Below are positions 8,277 to 16,390 of a stretch of DNA of 64,000 nucleotides, piece by piece (position 1 is the first letter of the stretch; the number at the start of each line of letters is the position of its first letter). The notes beneath the pieces are model-generated. The model worked only from the letters and a program-made list of their open reading frames with translations. It ran no database searches and was not told the origin of the DNA. Both the position numbers and the translations under genes were made by a program. Origin of the DNA: Amycolatopsis cihanbeyliensis (GTDB lineage Bacteria > Actinomycetota > Actinomycetes > Mycobacteriales > Pseudonocardiaceae); contig NZ_VFML01000002.1 of NCBI RefSeq assembly GCF_006715045.1, positions 558,001 through 622,000 on the forward strand, in the 5' to 3' direction.

Positions 8277-8872
8277 CGATCCGGGTACTGCTCGCCGATG
8301 ACCAGGCACTGGTGCGCAGCGCCTTCGCCCTGCTGATCCGCTCGGCACCGGATATGACGGTGGTCGGCGAGGCCGACGAGGGGGACCAGGCGCACGAACT
8401 GGTCCGCGGCGCGCATCCGGACGTGGTGGTGATGGACATCCGGATGCCGGGGGTGGACGGGATCGAGGCCACCGACCGGATCGCCCGCGACGAGGACCTC
8501 GCCGGCGTGCGGGTGTTGATCCTGACCACCTTCGAGAGCGACGAGAACGTGCTGGCCGCGATCCGCACGGTGGCCGCCGGGGACGCGCTGCTGTCCCCCG
8601 GCGCCACCCGCTCGCTGATCACCAGGGTCCTGCGCACCCCCGACCCCGCCGTGGCGTCCGCGGCCTCGCTCCAGGAACTCACCGGCCGGGAACGCGAGGT
8701 GCTCACCCTGATCGGCCGGGGCCTGAACAACGCCGAGCTCGCCGAGGCCCTGGTGATCAGCCCGTTGACCGCGAAAACCTACGTCAGCAGGCTGCTCACC
8801 AAGCTGGACGCCCGGGACCGGGCGCAGCTCGTGATCGCCGCCTACGAGTCCGGCCTCGTGCAGACTGGTTGA
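8273..8872 (+). CDS. LuxR/NarL-family response regulator with a shortened receiver domain
   Basis: 199-residue DNA-binding response regulator; the ATG overlaps the kinase stop (ATGA). The receiver begins normally (acidic DD at 9-10, phospho-acceptor D55 in VVVMDIRMPG, TTF at 85-87), but TTFESDENV is followed directly by LAAIRTVAAGDALL. In ordinary NarL-type regulators about 25 residues (alpha-4 start, the RAGASGFLLKD strand with the invariant lysine, and the start of alpha-5) lie between these two stretches. The C-terminal LuxR HTH (LTGREREVLTLIGRGLNNAELAE to the end) is intact. The protein is therefore about 20-25 residues shorter than its relatives and lacks the conserved switch lysine. The stop codon lies inside the repeat element that follows. 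Confidence 0.9.
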   Translation: MTIRVLLADDQALVRSAFALLIRSAPDMTVVGEADEGDQAHELVRGAHPDVVVMDIRMPGVDGIEATDRIARDEDLAGVRVLILTTFESDENVLAAIRTVAAGDALLSPGATRSLITRVLRTPDPAVASAASLQELTGREREVLTLIGRGLNNAELAEALVISPLTAKTYVSRLLTKLDARDRAQLVIAAYESGLVQTG

Positions 8873-9035
8873 CCGTACGTCAACAGCCAACTCGGTTACG
8901 CAGGCGGCCAACACGCCTACGTGGACGGCCAACACGCCGGCCCCGGCGTGTTGGCTGCTCATGTACGCGAGTTTGCCGCTCATGTACGCGAGTTTGCTGC
9001 TCACGTAGGCGAGTTTGCCGTTGGCGGGCGGTCAG
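8868..9035. repeat. 21-bp-period palindromic repeat element between convergent genes (copy 2); terminator
   Basis: The element begins with the perfect palindrome GTTGAC-CGTAC-GTCAAC (8868-8884) and ends with GTTGGCGGGCGGTCA. In between are inverted units (starting near 8884, 8905 and 8926) and direct units (8945, 8966, 8987, 9008) with an exact 21-nt step, the direct ones sharing GCGAGTTTGC. The centre is a 13-bp hairpin, GCCAACACGCCGG (8928-8940) against its complement (8943-8955). The stop codons of both flanking convergent genes (8870-8872 and 9034-9032) lie within its ends. It probably acts as a bidirectional terminator; the terminal palindrome could also bind a regulator. Confidence 0.85.
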
Positions 9036-9424
9036 GAGTCCGGTGCGGTCTCGGCCTCGCGGAGTTGCTGCAACAGGCCCATGGCGTCCTGGTCGGCGAG
9101 GGCCTCGACGATCCGGCCGCCCGCGATGCGGTAGATCCGGATCGCGGTGAAGGTCACCGGACGCTGGGTCGGTTCGGCACCGAGGAACTCGCCACGGTGC
9201 GTGCCGTGTAGCCGCAGGCGGGCCACCACCCGGTCCTGGCCCGCGACCAGCTCCTCGATATCCACTCGCAGGTCGGGGAAGGCGTCCGTCAACACCTGGT
9301 GCAGGGCCAGCGCGTCGGCCCGGGTCTCCTCGGCCCACAACCGCGGTAGCAGCTCCACCTTCCCCGCGTTCCACACCTGCTCGATCAGGCGGACCACCAG
9401 GTCCTTGTTCGCGCGTTCCGACAC
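9032..9424 (-). CDS. SnoaL-like / ester-cyclase-fold protein
   Basis: 130-residue single-domain protein of the NTF2/SnoaL-like fold: the N-terminal ANKDLVVRLIEQVWNAGKVELL helix, FPDLRVDIEELVAGQDRVVARLRLHGTHRGEF in the middle and the late IYRIAGGRIVEALADQD strand are the usual landmarks. Such proteins include polyketide cyclases and many of unknown role; nothing here shows a substrate. It starts 3 nt after the hemW stop and is probably its cotranscribed follower by chance of position. Its stop codon falls within the repeat element at 8868-9035. Confidence 0.82.
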   Translation of the reverse strand: MSERANKDLVVRLIEQVWNAGKVELLPRLWAEETRADALALHQVLTDAFPDLRVDIEELVAGQDRVVARLRLHGTHRGEFLGAEPTQRPVTFTAIRIYRIAGGRIVEALADQDAMGLLQQLREAETAPDS

Positions 9425-9427
9425 GCC

Positions 9428-10603
9428 TCAGCCGACCAACCTGCGCACCACGCCGTCGGCGAGCAAGCGGCCCCGCCCGGTCAGCACCGCCCGGCCCCGT
9501 TGGTCCAGCGCGGAGCGCTCCAACAGTCCCTCGGCGGCCGCGGCCCGTACCGAGCGCAGCCCGGCCTCGTCCAGGGCCTCCACCGGCAGCCCTTCGGCGA
9601 GCCGGAGCTCCAGCATCACCCGCTCGAGGTGCCGGTCCTGCGCGGTCAGTACCTCGTGCCCGGCCACCGGCAGCTCCCCGGCAGCCAGCCGCGCCGCGTA
9701 CCGGGCGGGGTGCTTGACGTTCCACCAGCGCACCCCGCCGACGTGACCGTGCGCGCCGGGGCCGGCACCCCACCAGTCCCCGCCGAGCCAGTAGCCCAGG
9801 TTGTGCCGGCACCTGGCCCGCGCCGACGCCGCCCAGTTGGACACTTCGTACCAGTGCAGCCCCGCGCCGGCCAGTGCCGCGTCCAGCAGCTCGTAACGCC
9901 GCGCCAGCACGTCGTCGTCGGGGGCGGGCAACTCGCCCCTGCGCACCCGCCGGGCCAGGGCCGTGCCCTCCTCCACGATCAGCGCGTACGCCGAGACGTG
10001 ATCCACCCCGGCCGCCAGCACGGCGTCCAACGAGGCCCGCAGGTCCTCCTCCCGCTCCCCCGGCGTTCCGTAGATCAGGTCCAGGTTGACGTGCGCGAAC
10101 CCGGCGGCCCGGGCCTCGCGTGCCGCCTCGACGGGACGACCTGGGGTGTGCACCCGGTCCAGCACCCGCAGTACATGCGGGGCGGCCGACTGCATCCCGA
10201 GCGAGACGCGGGTGTATCCGGCCTCCCGGATGCCGGTGAAGAACTCCGGCGAGGTGGACTCCGGGTTCGACTCGGTGGTCACCTCGGCGCCGTCGGCCAG
10301 CCCGAAGCTGGCGCGCACCGCGTCCAGCACCGAGGCGAGCCCGCCCGCGCCGAGCAGTGAGGGTGTGCCGCCACCGACGAACACGGTGTCCGCGCGGGGC
10401 GGCCCGCCCAGCCGGGCGGCCGCGAGGTCGAGTTCGCGGCGCAAGGCCTCCAGCCACGACCCCGGCGAGGACGAGGAACCGAGTTCCCCCGCGGTGTAGG
10501 TGTTGAAGTCACAGTAACCACAGCGGGTCGCGCAGAACGGGACGTGCACGTACACCCCGAACGGCCGCGTGCCCACCCCCTCGAGCGCCTCCTCCGACAA
10601 CAC
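9428..10603 (-). CDS. hemW: HemW, radical-SAM heme chaperone
   Basis: 391-residue radical SAM protein once annotated as oxygen-independent coproporphyrinogen oxidase and now regarded as a heme chaperone. The CATRCGYCDF motif supplies the three cysteines of the SAM-bound [4Fe-4S] cluster (about residues 24-31); VFVGGGTPSLL follows. Later landmarks are NLDLIYGTPGE and a HemN C-terminal domain (residues 290-385). The start is taken as the GTG at 10603; GGGGAGG overlaps it, so an in-frame GTG about ten codons later, with GGAGGAGG upstream, is also possible. It follows the arsA-like gene by 12 nt. Confidence 0.92.
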   Translation of the reverse strand: MLSEEALEGVGTRPFGVYVHVPFCATRCGYCDFNTYTAGELGSSSSPGSWLEALRRELDLAAARLGGPPRADTVFVGGGTPSLLGAGGLASVLDAVRASFGLADGAEVTTESNPESTSPEFFTGIREAGYTRVSLGMQSAAPHVLRVLDRVHTPGRPVEAAREARAAGFAHVNLDLIYGTPGEREEDLRASLDAVLAAGVDHVSAYALIVEEGTALARRVRRGELPAPDDDVLARRYELLDAALAGAGLHWYEVSNWAASARARCRHNLGYWLGGDWWGAGPGAHGHVGGVRWWNVKHPARYAARLAAGELPVAGHEVLTAQDRHLERVMLELRLAEGLPVEALDEAGLRSVRAAAAEGLLERSALDQRGRAVLTGRGRLLADGVVRRLVG

Positions 10604-10615
10604 CTCCCCAGTGTC

Positions 10616-11551
10616 TCACCGCAGGTCAGCGCCCGCCGTGCCGGGCAGGCCCGCGGCGGCCAGGAGGTCGGCGAGCGCGGCCAGTTCGGTCTGCCCGGTG
10701 AGCGCGCCGGCCAGCAGCGGCACGCGCACCTGCGGGTAGCCGTCCAGCTGCCCGAGTACCTCCTCCTGCTGCCGCCTGCGCTGGGCGAGCAACCCGGCCT
10801 CGCTCCCCGGCAGCACCCGGTTGACGATCATCGGGCCGAGGTGGACACCGGACTCGGTGAGCGTCTCGGCCGTGCGCAGGGTCTCGGCAAGCGGTAGCCG
10901 CTCAGGTACCAGCACCAGGTGCACGAGCGCGTCGGTGCGCAGGCGTCGCACCATTCCCTCCATCCGCGCCTTGCGCTCGTGCAACCGGTCCAGCAGCGGG
11001 TCGGCCTCCGCCGCCGAGCCGAGCGCGCCCGCGGCCATCCGGTCCACGTCACGAGCCGACCTGCGCTGCTGTGCCAGCCCCTCGATCCAGGGGGTGAGCA
11101 GGGCGGGCAGGGTGAGCAGCCGGAGCATGTGCCCGGTCGGCGCGCTGTCCACCACGAGCAGGTCCCATTCGGCCGACTCGGTGAGCTCGATCAGCCGGTC
11201 CAGCAGGGCCGACTCCACCGTGCCCGTACTGTGCACGGCCCGCTGGAGGTGGGTCCGCACCGCGGGCAGCACCTCGCGGGGCAGTGCCCGCTCGGCGTCC
11301 CTGGTGATCTCCTCGACCCGCCTGCCCGCCTGCGCCTCCCCGCTGATCTCGGCCGCCCACAGCCGGTGCGCCACCTGCCTCGGTCGCTCACCGAGCGGGG
11401 TGGCCAGCGCGTCGCCGAGCGAATGCGCCGGGTCGGTGGACACGACCAGGGTGCGCGCTCCCCCGTTCGCGGCCAGCAGGCCGAACGCGGCGGCGAGCGT
11501 GGTCTTGCCAACGCCGCCCTTGCCGCCGAAGAACCGCAACCGGCAGCTCAA
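10616..11551 (-). CDS. ArsA-like P-loop ATPase (GET3/ArsA family)
   Basis: 311-residue soluble ATPase of the anion-pump/Get3 family. The deviant Walker A motif FGGKGGVGKTT is at about residues 6-16; VVSTDPAHSLGDAL (switch I) and VVDSAPTGHMLRLL (switch II) are clear. I place the start at TTG 11551, which overlaps the stop of the cory-CC-star gene (TTGA) and puts the P-loop at the usual distance from the N-terminus; the longer open frame would overlap that gene. No arsB or arsenic regulator is near, so arsenite pumping is unlikely. Linkage to cstA and cory-CC-star suggests a role in membrane-protein handling or in this uptake system, which is unproven. Confidence 0.88.
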   Translation of the reverse strand: MSCRLRFFGGKGGVGKTTLAAAFGLLAANGGARTLVVSTDPAHSLGDALATPLGERPRQVAHRLWAAEISGEAQAGRRVEEITRDAERALPREVLPAVRTHLQRAVHSTGTVESALLDRLIELTESAEWDLLVVDSAPTGHMLRLLTLPALLTPWIEGLAQQRRSARDVDRMAAGALGSAAEADPLLDRLHERKARMEGMVRRLRTDALVHLVLVPERLPLAETLRTAETLTESGVHLGPMIVNRVLPGSEAGLLAQRRRQQEEVLGQLDGYPQVRVPLLAGALTGQTELAALADLLAAAGLPGTAGADLR

Positions 11552-11820
11552 CAGCAGACCCCGGGGTCGCCGAACGACTCCCGCCCCAGCCGCTGGTGCC
11601 ACTCGTGCAGGTCGGCGACCAGGTGCGGGATCAACTCCAGTGTCTCGTAGGCCACCGGGTTCTCCACGCCGAGCGAGTCCAGCAGCACCAGTGCGCGCAG
11701 GACGTCCTGGCGTTGCCGGGCCTCCCGGCGCAGGCCCTGCCGCCAGCGCGCAACGAACATCTGCTCATGCCCCGCCTCGATCCGCCGCCACAGGGCGACC
11801 AGCCTGGACCGGCGGCTCAT
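11548..11820 (-). CDS. cory-CC-star family small protein
   Basis: 90-residue protein ending in SFGDPGVCC followed at once by the stop, the defining C-terminal double cysteine of the cory-CC-star family of actinobacteria. The basic N-terminal half (WRRIEAGHEQMFVARWRQGL) and the VENPVAYETLELIPHLVADLHEWHQ segment also fit. The ATG overlaps the cstA stop (ATGA) and the stop overlaps the arsA-like start. Function is unknown. The carboxy-terminal CC could bind metal or be lipidated; neither is shown. Its position, fused by overlaps between a peptide/pyruvate permease and a Get3-like ATPase, is the main clue. Confidence 0.9.
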   Translation of the reverse strand: MSRRSRLVALWRRIEAGHEQMFVARWRQGLRREARQRQDVLRALVLLDSLGVENPVAYETLELIPHLVADLHEWHQRLGRESFGDPGVCC

Positions 11821-13526
11821 GCGCCCGCGCCCGGCTCCCGCTCGGGCTCGACCGTCCGGCTCTTGCGCAGCGCGATGGCGGCCTCCACGATCAGCCAGAT
11901 CGCCAGCAGGAAGATGATCGCGTCCAGCGGGGCCAGCACCCACTGGCCGGCCTCCACGAACGTCTGCAGGTTGATCACCAGCGCCCAGCTGGTCATCGCC
12001 AGCAGGAACACCAGTGGCACCAGCACGGCGATCGGGTTGCGACGGTTCTTGGTCACCCACACCGCGACCACGGCCAGCGCGAGACCGGCCGTGAGCTGGT
12101 TGGTGGTGCCGAACAGCTGCCACAGCACGCCGAAGGTGTACCCGGCGTCGCCCCCACCCGGCAGCAGCGCCATCACCAGCGGGACCAGCACGGCGATCGC
12201 GGTCGCACCGGTGATGTTGCGGGACAGCCGGCGAGCGCCGGAGATCTCGGCGATCTCCTGGACGATGTAGCGCTGCAACCGCACCCCGGTGTCCATTGTG
12301 GTCGCCGCGAAGCTGATCACCACGATCGCTCCGAAGATCAGCGCGACCGTGCTCGGGATACCGAGGTTGCCGGCGAAGGCGGCGACGCCCTCGACGAACC
12401 GGCCCGCCGGCCCGTCCGAGGCCGAGTTGAAGTCGGAGTAGAGCGCGTGCCAGTCCGCGGTGGTGGCCACCACGCCGGCGGTGCAGGCCAGGATCGCGCC
12501 CAGCGCGAGCGAGCCCTCACCGATCGCGCCGAGGTAGCCGACGTGCCGCGCGTCGGTCTCCTTGTCCAGCTGCTTCGAGGTCGTCCCCGATGCCACCAGG
12601 CTGTGGAACCCGGAGATGGCCCCGCAGGCGATCGTGATGAACAGGAACGGGAACCAGCTCGGCGAGCCCTCCGGGGTGTCGTTGATCAGCGGTGCGACGA
12701 TCCGGTCCATCCCGACCACGATGCCGAGCCCGATCACACCGAGCGCCACGAACAGCTGGTGCGAGTTGATGTAGTCGCGTGGCTGCAACAGCACCCACAC
12801 CGGGATGCGCGAGGCGAGGAAGGTGTAGGCGAACAGCAGGATGACCCAGATGTTGCGCTCGGTGAACAGCCCGTCCTCGGCGGCGATACCGGCCAGCGAG
12901 ATGGGCAGCAGCTGGCCGAGGAAGATCGAGAGGTACAGCACGATCACGCCGATGATCGAGGGCACCAGCGCGGCGCTGCGCGTCCGGTAGATGTACTGCC
13001 CGATGCCGATGGCCAGCGGGATCTCCAGCAGGATCGGCAGCACCGCCTCGGGGGTTCCGATGAACAGGTTGGCGATGACCACCGCGAACACGGCGTTGAC
13101 CAGGGTCAGCAGGAAGAAGATGATCAGCAGGAAGAGCACCCTGGCACGCCGGTTGATCACCTCCCTGGCCAGGGTGCCGATGCTCTTGGCGCGATGTCGC
13201 ACGGAGACGGCCAGCGCGCCGAAGTCGTGCACCCCCGCCGCGAAGATGGTGCCGAGCACCACCCAGGCCAGCGCCGGGCCCCAGCCCCAGAACACGGCGA
13301 TCGCCGGGCCCACGATCGGGGCCGCCCCCGCGATCGAGGTGAAGTGGTGGCCGAAGAGGACGTGCTTGTTGGTGGGTACGAAGTCCACCCCGTCGCGCAT
13401 ACTGTGCGCGGGCGTGACGAAGGCCGGATCCAGGGCGTAGACCTTCTTGGCCAGGTACGCGGAGTAGTAGCGATATCCGAGGAAGAAGAGCAGAGCTACG
13501 AACAGGGCCACCACTACTGCAGGCAT
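11817..13526 (-). CDS. cstA: CstA-family carbon starvation transporter (peptide/pyruvate permease)
   Basis: 569-residue polytopic membrane protein of the CstA/BtsT family. The N-terminal VPTNKHVLFGHHFTSIAGAAPIVGPAIAV block is highly characteristic, and FHSLVASGTTSKQLDKETDAR and LFGTTNQLTAGLAL are further signatures; 14 or more hydrophobic segments are visible. Relatives take up peptides or pyruvate during starvation. The start is the ATG at 13526, with GGAGGG 6 nt upstream; an upstream in-frame start would include the Shine-Dalgarno region. It is shorter than E. coli CstA (about 700 residues). It heads the cstA/cory-CC-star/arsA-like operon and is divergent from the gene at 13605. Confidence 0.94.
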   Translation of the reverse strand: MPAVVVALFVALLFFLGYRYYSAYLAKKVYALDPAFVTPAHSMRDGVDFVPTNKHVLFGHHFTSIAGAAPIVGPAIAVFWGWGPALAWVVLGTIFAAGVHDFGALAVSVRHRAKSIGTLAREVINRRARVLFLLIIFFLLTLVNAVFAVVIANLFIGTPEAVLPILLEIPLAIGIGQYIYRTRSAALVPSIIGVIVLYLSIFLGQLLPISLAGIAAEDGLFTERNIWVILLFAYTFLASRIPVWVLLQPRDYINSHQLFVALGVIGLGIVVGMDRIVAPLINDTPEGSPSWFPFLFITIACGAISGFHSLVASGTTSKQLDKETDARHVGYLGAIGEGSLALGAILACTAGVVATTADWHALYSDFNSASDGPAGRFVEGVAAFAGNLGIPSTVALIFGAIVVISFAATTMDTGVRLQRYIVQEIAEISGARRLSRNITGATAIAVLVPLVMALLPGGGDAGYTFGVLWQLFGTTNQLTAGLALAVVAVWVTKNRRNPIAVLVPLVFLLAMTSWALVINLQTFVEAGQWVLAPLDAIIFLLAIWLIVEAAIALRKSRTVEPEREPGAGA

Positions 13527-13604
13527 CTCGCACCCTCCACCTGGCACCGTTGCTGGAGGTTGGGGACGGTAACAACATCCGGATCGTGAGAGAAGTACCG
13601 ACGC

Positions 13605-14420
13605 ATGAATGAGCTCGTTCGGTTATGGCGGCGCGCGGTGACCGCCGAGCTGTGCTGGCGGGAGCCGGACGGCGCCCCCGCCGCGCTGACCGCTACGCCA
13701 CTGCTGCTGGCCGGGGGCACCCCCTGCGTGGCGCTGCCCTACGCGCGGGCCGGCGAGGTCGCCGGGCTGACCCGGGCCACCAGGGTGGCCTTCGCCGTGA
13801 CCGACTCGCGCTCCCTGCCCGACGGCGCGCCAGGGGCGCTGGCGATCGGCGGGCTGGCCCGGCACGAGGACACCAGCGGCGAGCTGTTCACCGTGGAGTT
13901 GCTCCAGCAGGAACTGGCCAAGTACCCGCCGTCCAGGACCCTGGCCGACAGCCCGCTGCTGTGCCGGGAGAACTGGTGGTGGCTGCCCCGGATCATCCTC
14001 CGCCTGGACCGGATCGACCGGGTGGTGGAGCTACCCGCGCGCACCAACCCGGCTCGGCAGGCCCTGGTGGTGCGCGGCGGCGACAGCCTGGCGGTGGAGG
14101 TGGCCGAGCCGCCCGGGCCGGCAGGGTGGTCCGGTGAGCGGGTCGAGCTGAGGCCGCGGCCGTCGTGGCCCGCGACCGAGGTCCCCGCGCTCGCCTTCGG
14201 GTACGACTACACCATGCCGGATCTCGAACGCTGGGAGGCCTGGTCCCGGCGCGGGGTGCTGGCCCATGATGCCCTCGTGGTCACCCACGGCACCGGTGAA
14301 CCGGAGGGCACCCTGACCCCGCTGCCACTGCTGGGCCGCATCCGGCGGCAACACAGCCTGGCCAGGGCCTGCCGCCGGGCCATCACCGCCGCCGAGCGTG
14401 CAGGGCAGGAGCGGGCGTGA
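13605..14420 (+). CDS. Conserved hypothetical protein, possible FMN-binding split-barrel fold
   Basis: 271-residue soluble protein with no signal peptide or membrane segment. The N-terminal half (residues 20-100: PLLLAGGTPCVALPYARAGEVAGL and AFAVTDSRSLP) reads like the split-barrel flavin/heme-binding proteins in which short strands alternate with Arg and Ser/Thr cofactor contacts. The middle has CRENWWWLPRIILRLDRIDRVVELPAR and the C-terminus is basic and helical. The fold idea is weak and I do not assign a function. The gene is divergent from cstA across 78 nt and ends about 40 nt before the sulfur leader peptide. Confidence 0.65.
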   Translation: MNELVRLWRRAVTAELCWREPDGAPAALTATPLLLAGGTPCVALPYARAGEVAGLTRATRVAFAVTDSRSLPDGAPGALAIGGLARHEDTSGELFTVELLQQELAKYPPSRTLADSPLLCRENWWWLPRIILRLDRIDRVVELPARTNPARQALVVRGGDSLAVEVAEPPGPAGWSGERVELRPRPSWPATEVPALAFGYDYTMPDLERWEAWSRRGVLAHDALVVTHGTGEPEGTLTPLPLLGRIRRQHSLARACRRAITAAERAGQERA

Positions 14421-14457
14421 CGCTGCTCCCACCATGTGGATGACGCTAGACCAGCAT

Positions 14458-14568
14458 ATGGGCGCGTGGCACCCTGGACGCGTGACTTCTGCCGGTGTGC
14501 CGCTCGTCGTTCGACGCCATGTCGACCTGCGACGCGTTGCCAGCGCACTGTGCCCCTCGATGAGCTGA
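14458..14568 (+). CDS. Regulatory leader peptide of the sulfate-assimilation operon
   Basis: 36-codon upstream ORF containing the run VVRRHVDLRRVASALC, the conserved core of the small putative leader peptides that precede sulfur-assimilation genes in actinomycetes. It ends with the Cys codon TGC at 14551, then Pro-Ser-Met-Ser and the stop. The start may be ATG 14458 or GTG 14482; neither has a good Shine-Dalgarno. A TAGACC hexamer at 14447-14452 lies six nt before the ATG, so a leaderless message is possible. Ribosome stalling at the terminal arginine/cysteine codons under cysteine shortage could alter downstream folding: GGCGC and GCGCC can pair near 14600. The attenuation mechanism is inference. 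Confidence 0.72.
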   Translation: MGAWHPGRVTSAGVPLVVRRHVDLRRVASALCPSMS

Positions 14569-14689
14569 CCACCCGCAGCCTTTCCCAGCACGGACCCAAC
14601 AGGCGCGGGTGCGCCGCGAATCGCTCCCACCACGCACACCAGGACGTTCACGGTGCGCCACGACGCCGTCGACAAGCCCGGAGGACAAG

Positions 14690-16390
14690 ATGGCCTCGCC
14701 GACGCGCGACACCCCGAACACCGGTCGCACCGCGCGGCCCAAACAACGCCGCGGGGAAGGCCAGTGGGCACTGGGATACCGCGAACCGCTGAACCCGAAC
14801 GAACGCTCCAAGAAGGACGACCACCCGCTGAACGTGCGGGACCGCATCGAGAACATCTACGCGCACCGGGGCTTCGACTCGATCGACCCCGGTGATCTGC
14901 GCGGACGCTTCCGCTGGTACGGCCTCTACACCCAGCGCAAGCCGGGGATCGACGGCGGCCGTACGGCGACGCTCGAGCCGGAGGAACTGGACGACGAGTA
15001 CTTCATGCTGCGGGTGCGGCTCGACGGCGGAGCGCTGACCACCACGCAGCTCGCCCTGCTCGGGGAGATCTCGCAGACCTACGCGCGCGACACCGCGGAC
15101 ATCACCGACCGGCAGAACATCCAGTACCACTGGATCCGGATCGAGGACATGCCGACGATCTGGCAGAAGCTCGAGGACGCCGGGATGACCACCATGGAGG
15201 CCTGCGGGGACAGCCCGCGGGTGATCCTCGGCTCTCCGGTGGCGGGCATCGCCGCCGACGAGGTGATCGACGCAACCCCGGCGATCGAGGAGATCAAGCG
15301 CCGCTACGTCGGCGATCCGGCCTTCGCCAACCTGCCGCGCAAGTTCAAGAGCGCCATCTCGGGCCTGCCCGATGTCGCACACGAGGTGCACGACATCGCC
15401 TTCGTCGGCGCAAACCATCCCGAACACGGCCCGGGTTTCGACCTGTGGGTCGGCGGCGGCCTCTCCACCAACCCGATGATCGGGCAGCGGCTGGGCACCT
15501 GGGTCCCGCTGGACGAGGTACCCGAGGTGTGGGCGGGCGTGATCAGCATCTTCCGCGACTACGGCTACCGGCGGCTGCGGCACCGGGCTCGGATCAAGTT
15601 CCTGGTCAAGGACTGGGGCGCGGCGAAGTTCCGCGAGGTGCTGGAGAACGAGTACCTGAAGCGCTCGCTGATCGACGGCCCCGCGCCCGAGGTGCCCGAG
15701 GTGCCGATCGACCACGTCGGCACGCACCGCCAGCACGACGGGAACTACTATGTCGGCGCCGCACCGGTCGCCGGCCGGGTATCCGGCTCGACGCTGCTGG
15801 CCGTGGCCAAGGCGGCGGAACGGGCGGGCTCCGCACAGGTACGGCTCACCCCGCAGCAGAAGCTGGTGGTACTGGACGTCCCGGAGTCCGAACTGGACGG
15901 GCTGCGCACCGAGCTCGGCGAGCTGGGACTGCAGACCGAGCCCTCGCCGTGGCGGCGCGGGGTGATGGCCTGCACCGGGATCGAGTTCTGCAAGCTCGCG
16001 ATCGTGGAGACCAAGGCACGGGCGCAGGACCTGGTCGACGACCTCGAGCGCAGGCTGGCCGACATTCAGTCCGATGTGGACAAGCCGGTCAGCGTGCATC
16101 TGAACGGCTGCCCGAACTCCTGCGCCCGGATCCAGACCGCGGACATCGGGCTGAAAGGCCAGATCGTCACTGACGCGGGCGGCAACCAGGTCGAGGGTTT
16201 CCAGGTGCACCTCGGCGGTGGGCTCGGGTTGGATGCCGGTTTCGGCCGCAAGCTGCGCGGCCACAAGGTCACCAGCGCCGAACTGACCGACTACGTCGAG
16301 CGGATCGTACGCAACTTCGTGGCCAAGCGCACCGAGGGCGAGCGGTTCGCCCAGTGGGCGGCGCGGGCCGACGATGGTGATTTGCAGTGA
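14690..16390 (+). CDS. sir: Ferredoxin-dependent assimilatory sulfite reductase (SirA/NirA type)
   Basis: 566-residue siroheme/[4Fe-4S] enzyme reducing sulfite to sulfide with ferredoxin. The cluster-siroheme cysteines are visible as CTGIEFC (C428 and C434) and NGCPNSC (C474 and C478). The two ferredoxin-like half domains and the sirohaem-domain motifs (ADITDRQNIQYHWIRIEDMP and ACGDSPR) are in the order of M. tuberculosis NirA. The start is ATG 14690, with GGAGGA at 14680-14685; the longer open frame runs through the leader region. It is the first enzyme gene of the operon. A nitrite reductase is unlikely because the downstream genes are cysH, cysD and cysN. Confidence 0.95.
   Translation: MASPTRDTPNTGRTARPKQRRGEGQWALGYREPLNPNERSKKDDHPLNVRDRIENIYAHRGFDSIDPGDLRGRFRWYGLYTQRKPGIDGGRTATLEPEELDDEYFMLRVRLDGGALTTTQLALLGEISQTYARDTADITDRQNIQYHWIRIEDMPTIWQKLEDAGMTTMEACGDSPRVILGSPVAGIAADEVIDATPAIEEIKRRYVGDPAFANLPRKFKSAISGLPDVAHEVHDIAFVGANHPEHGPGFDLWVGGGLSTNPMIGQRLGTWVPLDEVPEVWAGVISIFRDYGYRRLRHRARIKFLVKDWGAAKFREVLENEYLKRSLIDGPAPEVPEVPIDHVGTHRQHDGNYYVGAAPVAGRVSGSTLLAVAKAAERAGSAQVRLTPQQKLVVLDVPESELDGLRTELGELGLQTEPSPWRRGVMACTGIEFCKLAIVETKARAQDLVDDLERRLADIQSDVDKPVSVHLNGCPNSCARIQTADIGLKGQIVTDAGGNQVEGFQVHLGGGLGLDAGFGRKLRGHKVTSAELTDYVERIVRNFVAKRTEGERFAQWAARADDGDLQ

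Noticed and set aside
8868..9035. CRISPR-like appearance of the periodic repeats
   Set aside because: Units are 21 nt with no unique spacers, occur in both orientations around a hairpin, and no cas gene is present.
10616..11551. Arsenite efflux operon
   Set aside because: No arsB, acr3, arsC or arsR gene nearby; the ATPase is embedded in the cstA/cory-CC-star operon.
10821..13589. 922-codon plus-strand open frame opposite cstA and the arsA-like gene
   Set aside because: Composition is that of an antisense frame (His/Arg/Gln/Gly rich), without a start site; the minus-strand genes are well-supported families.
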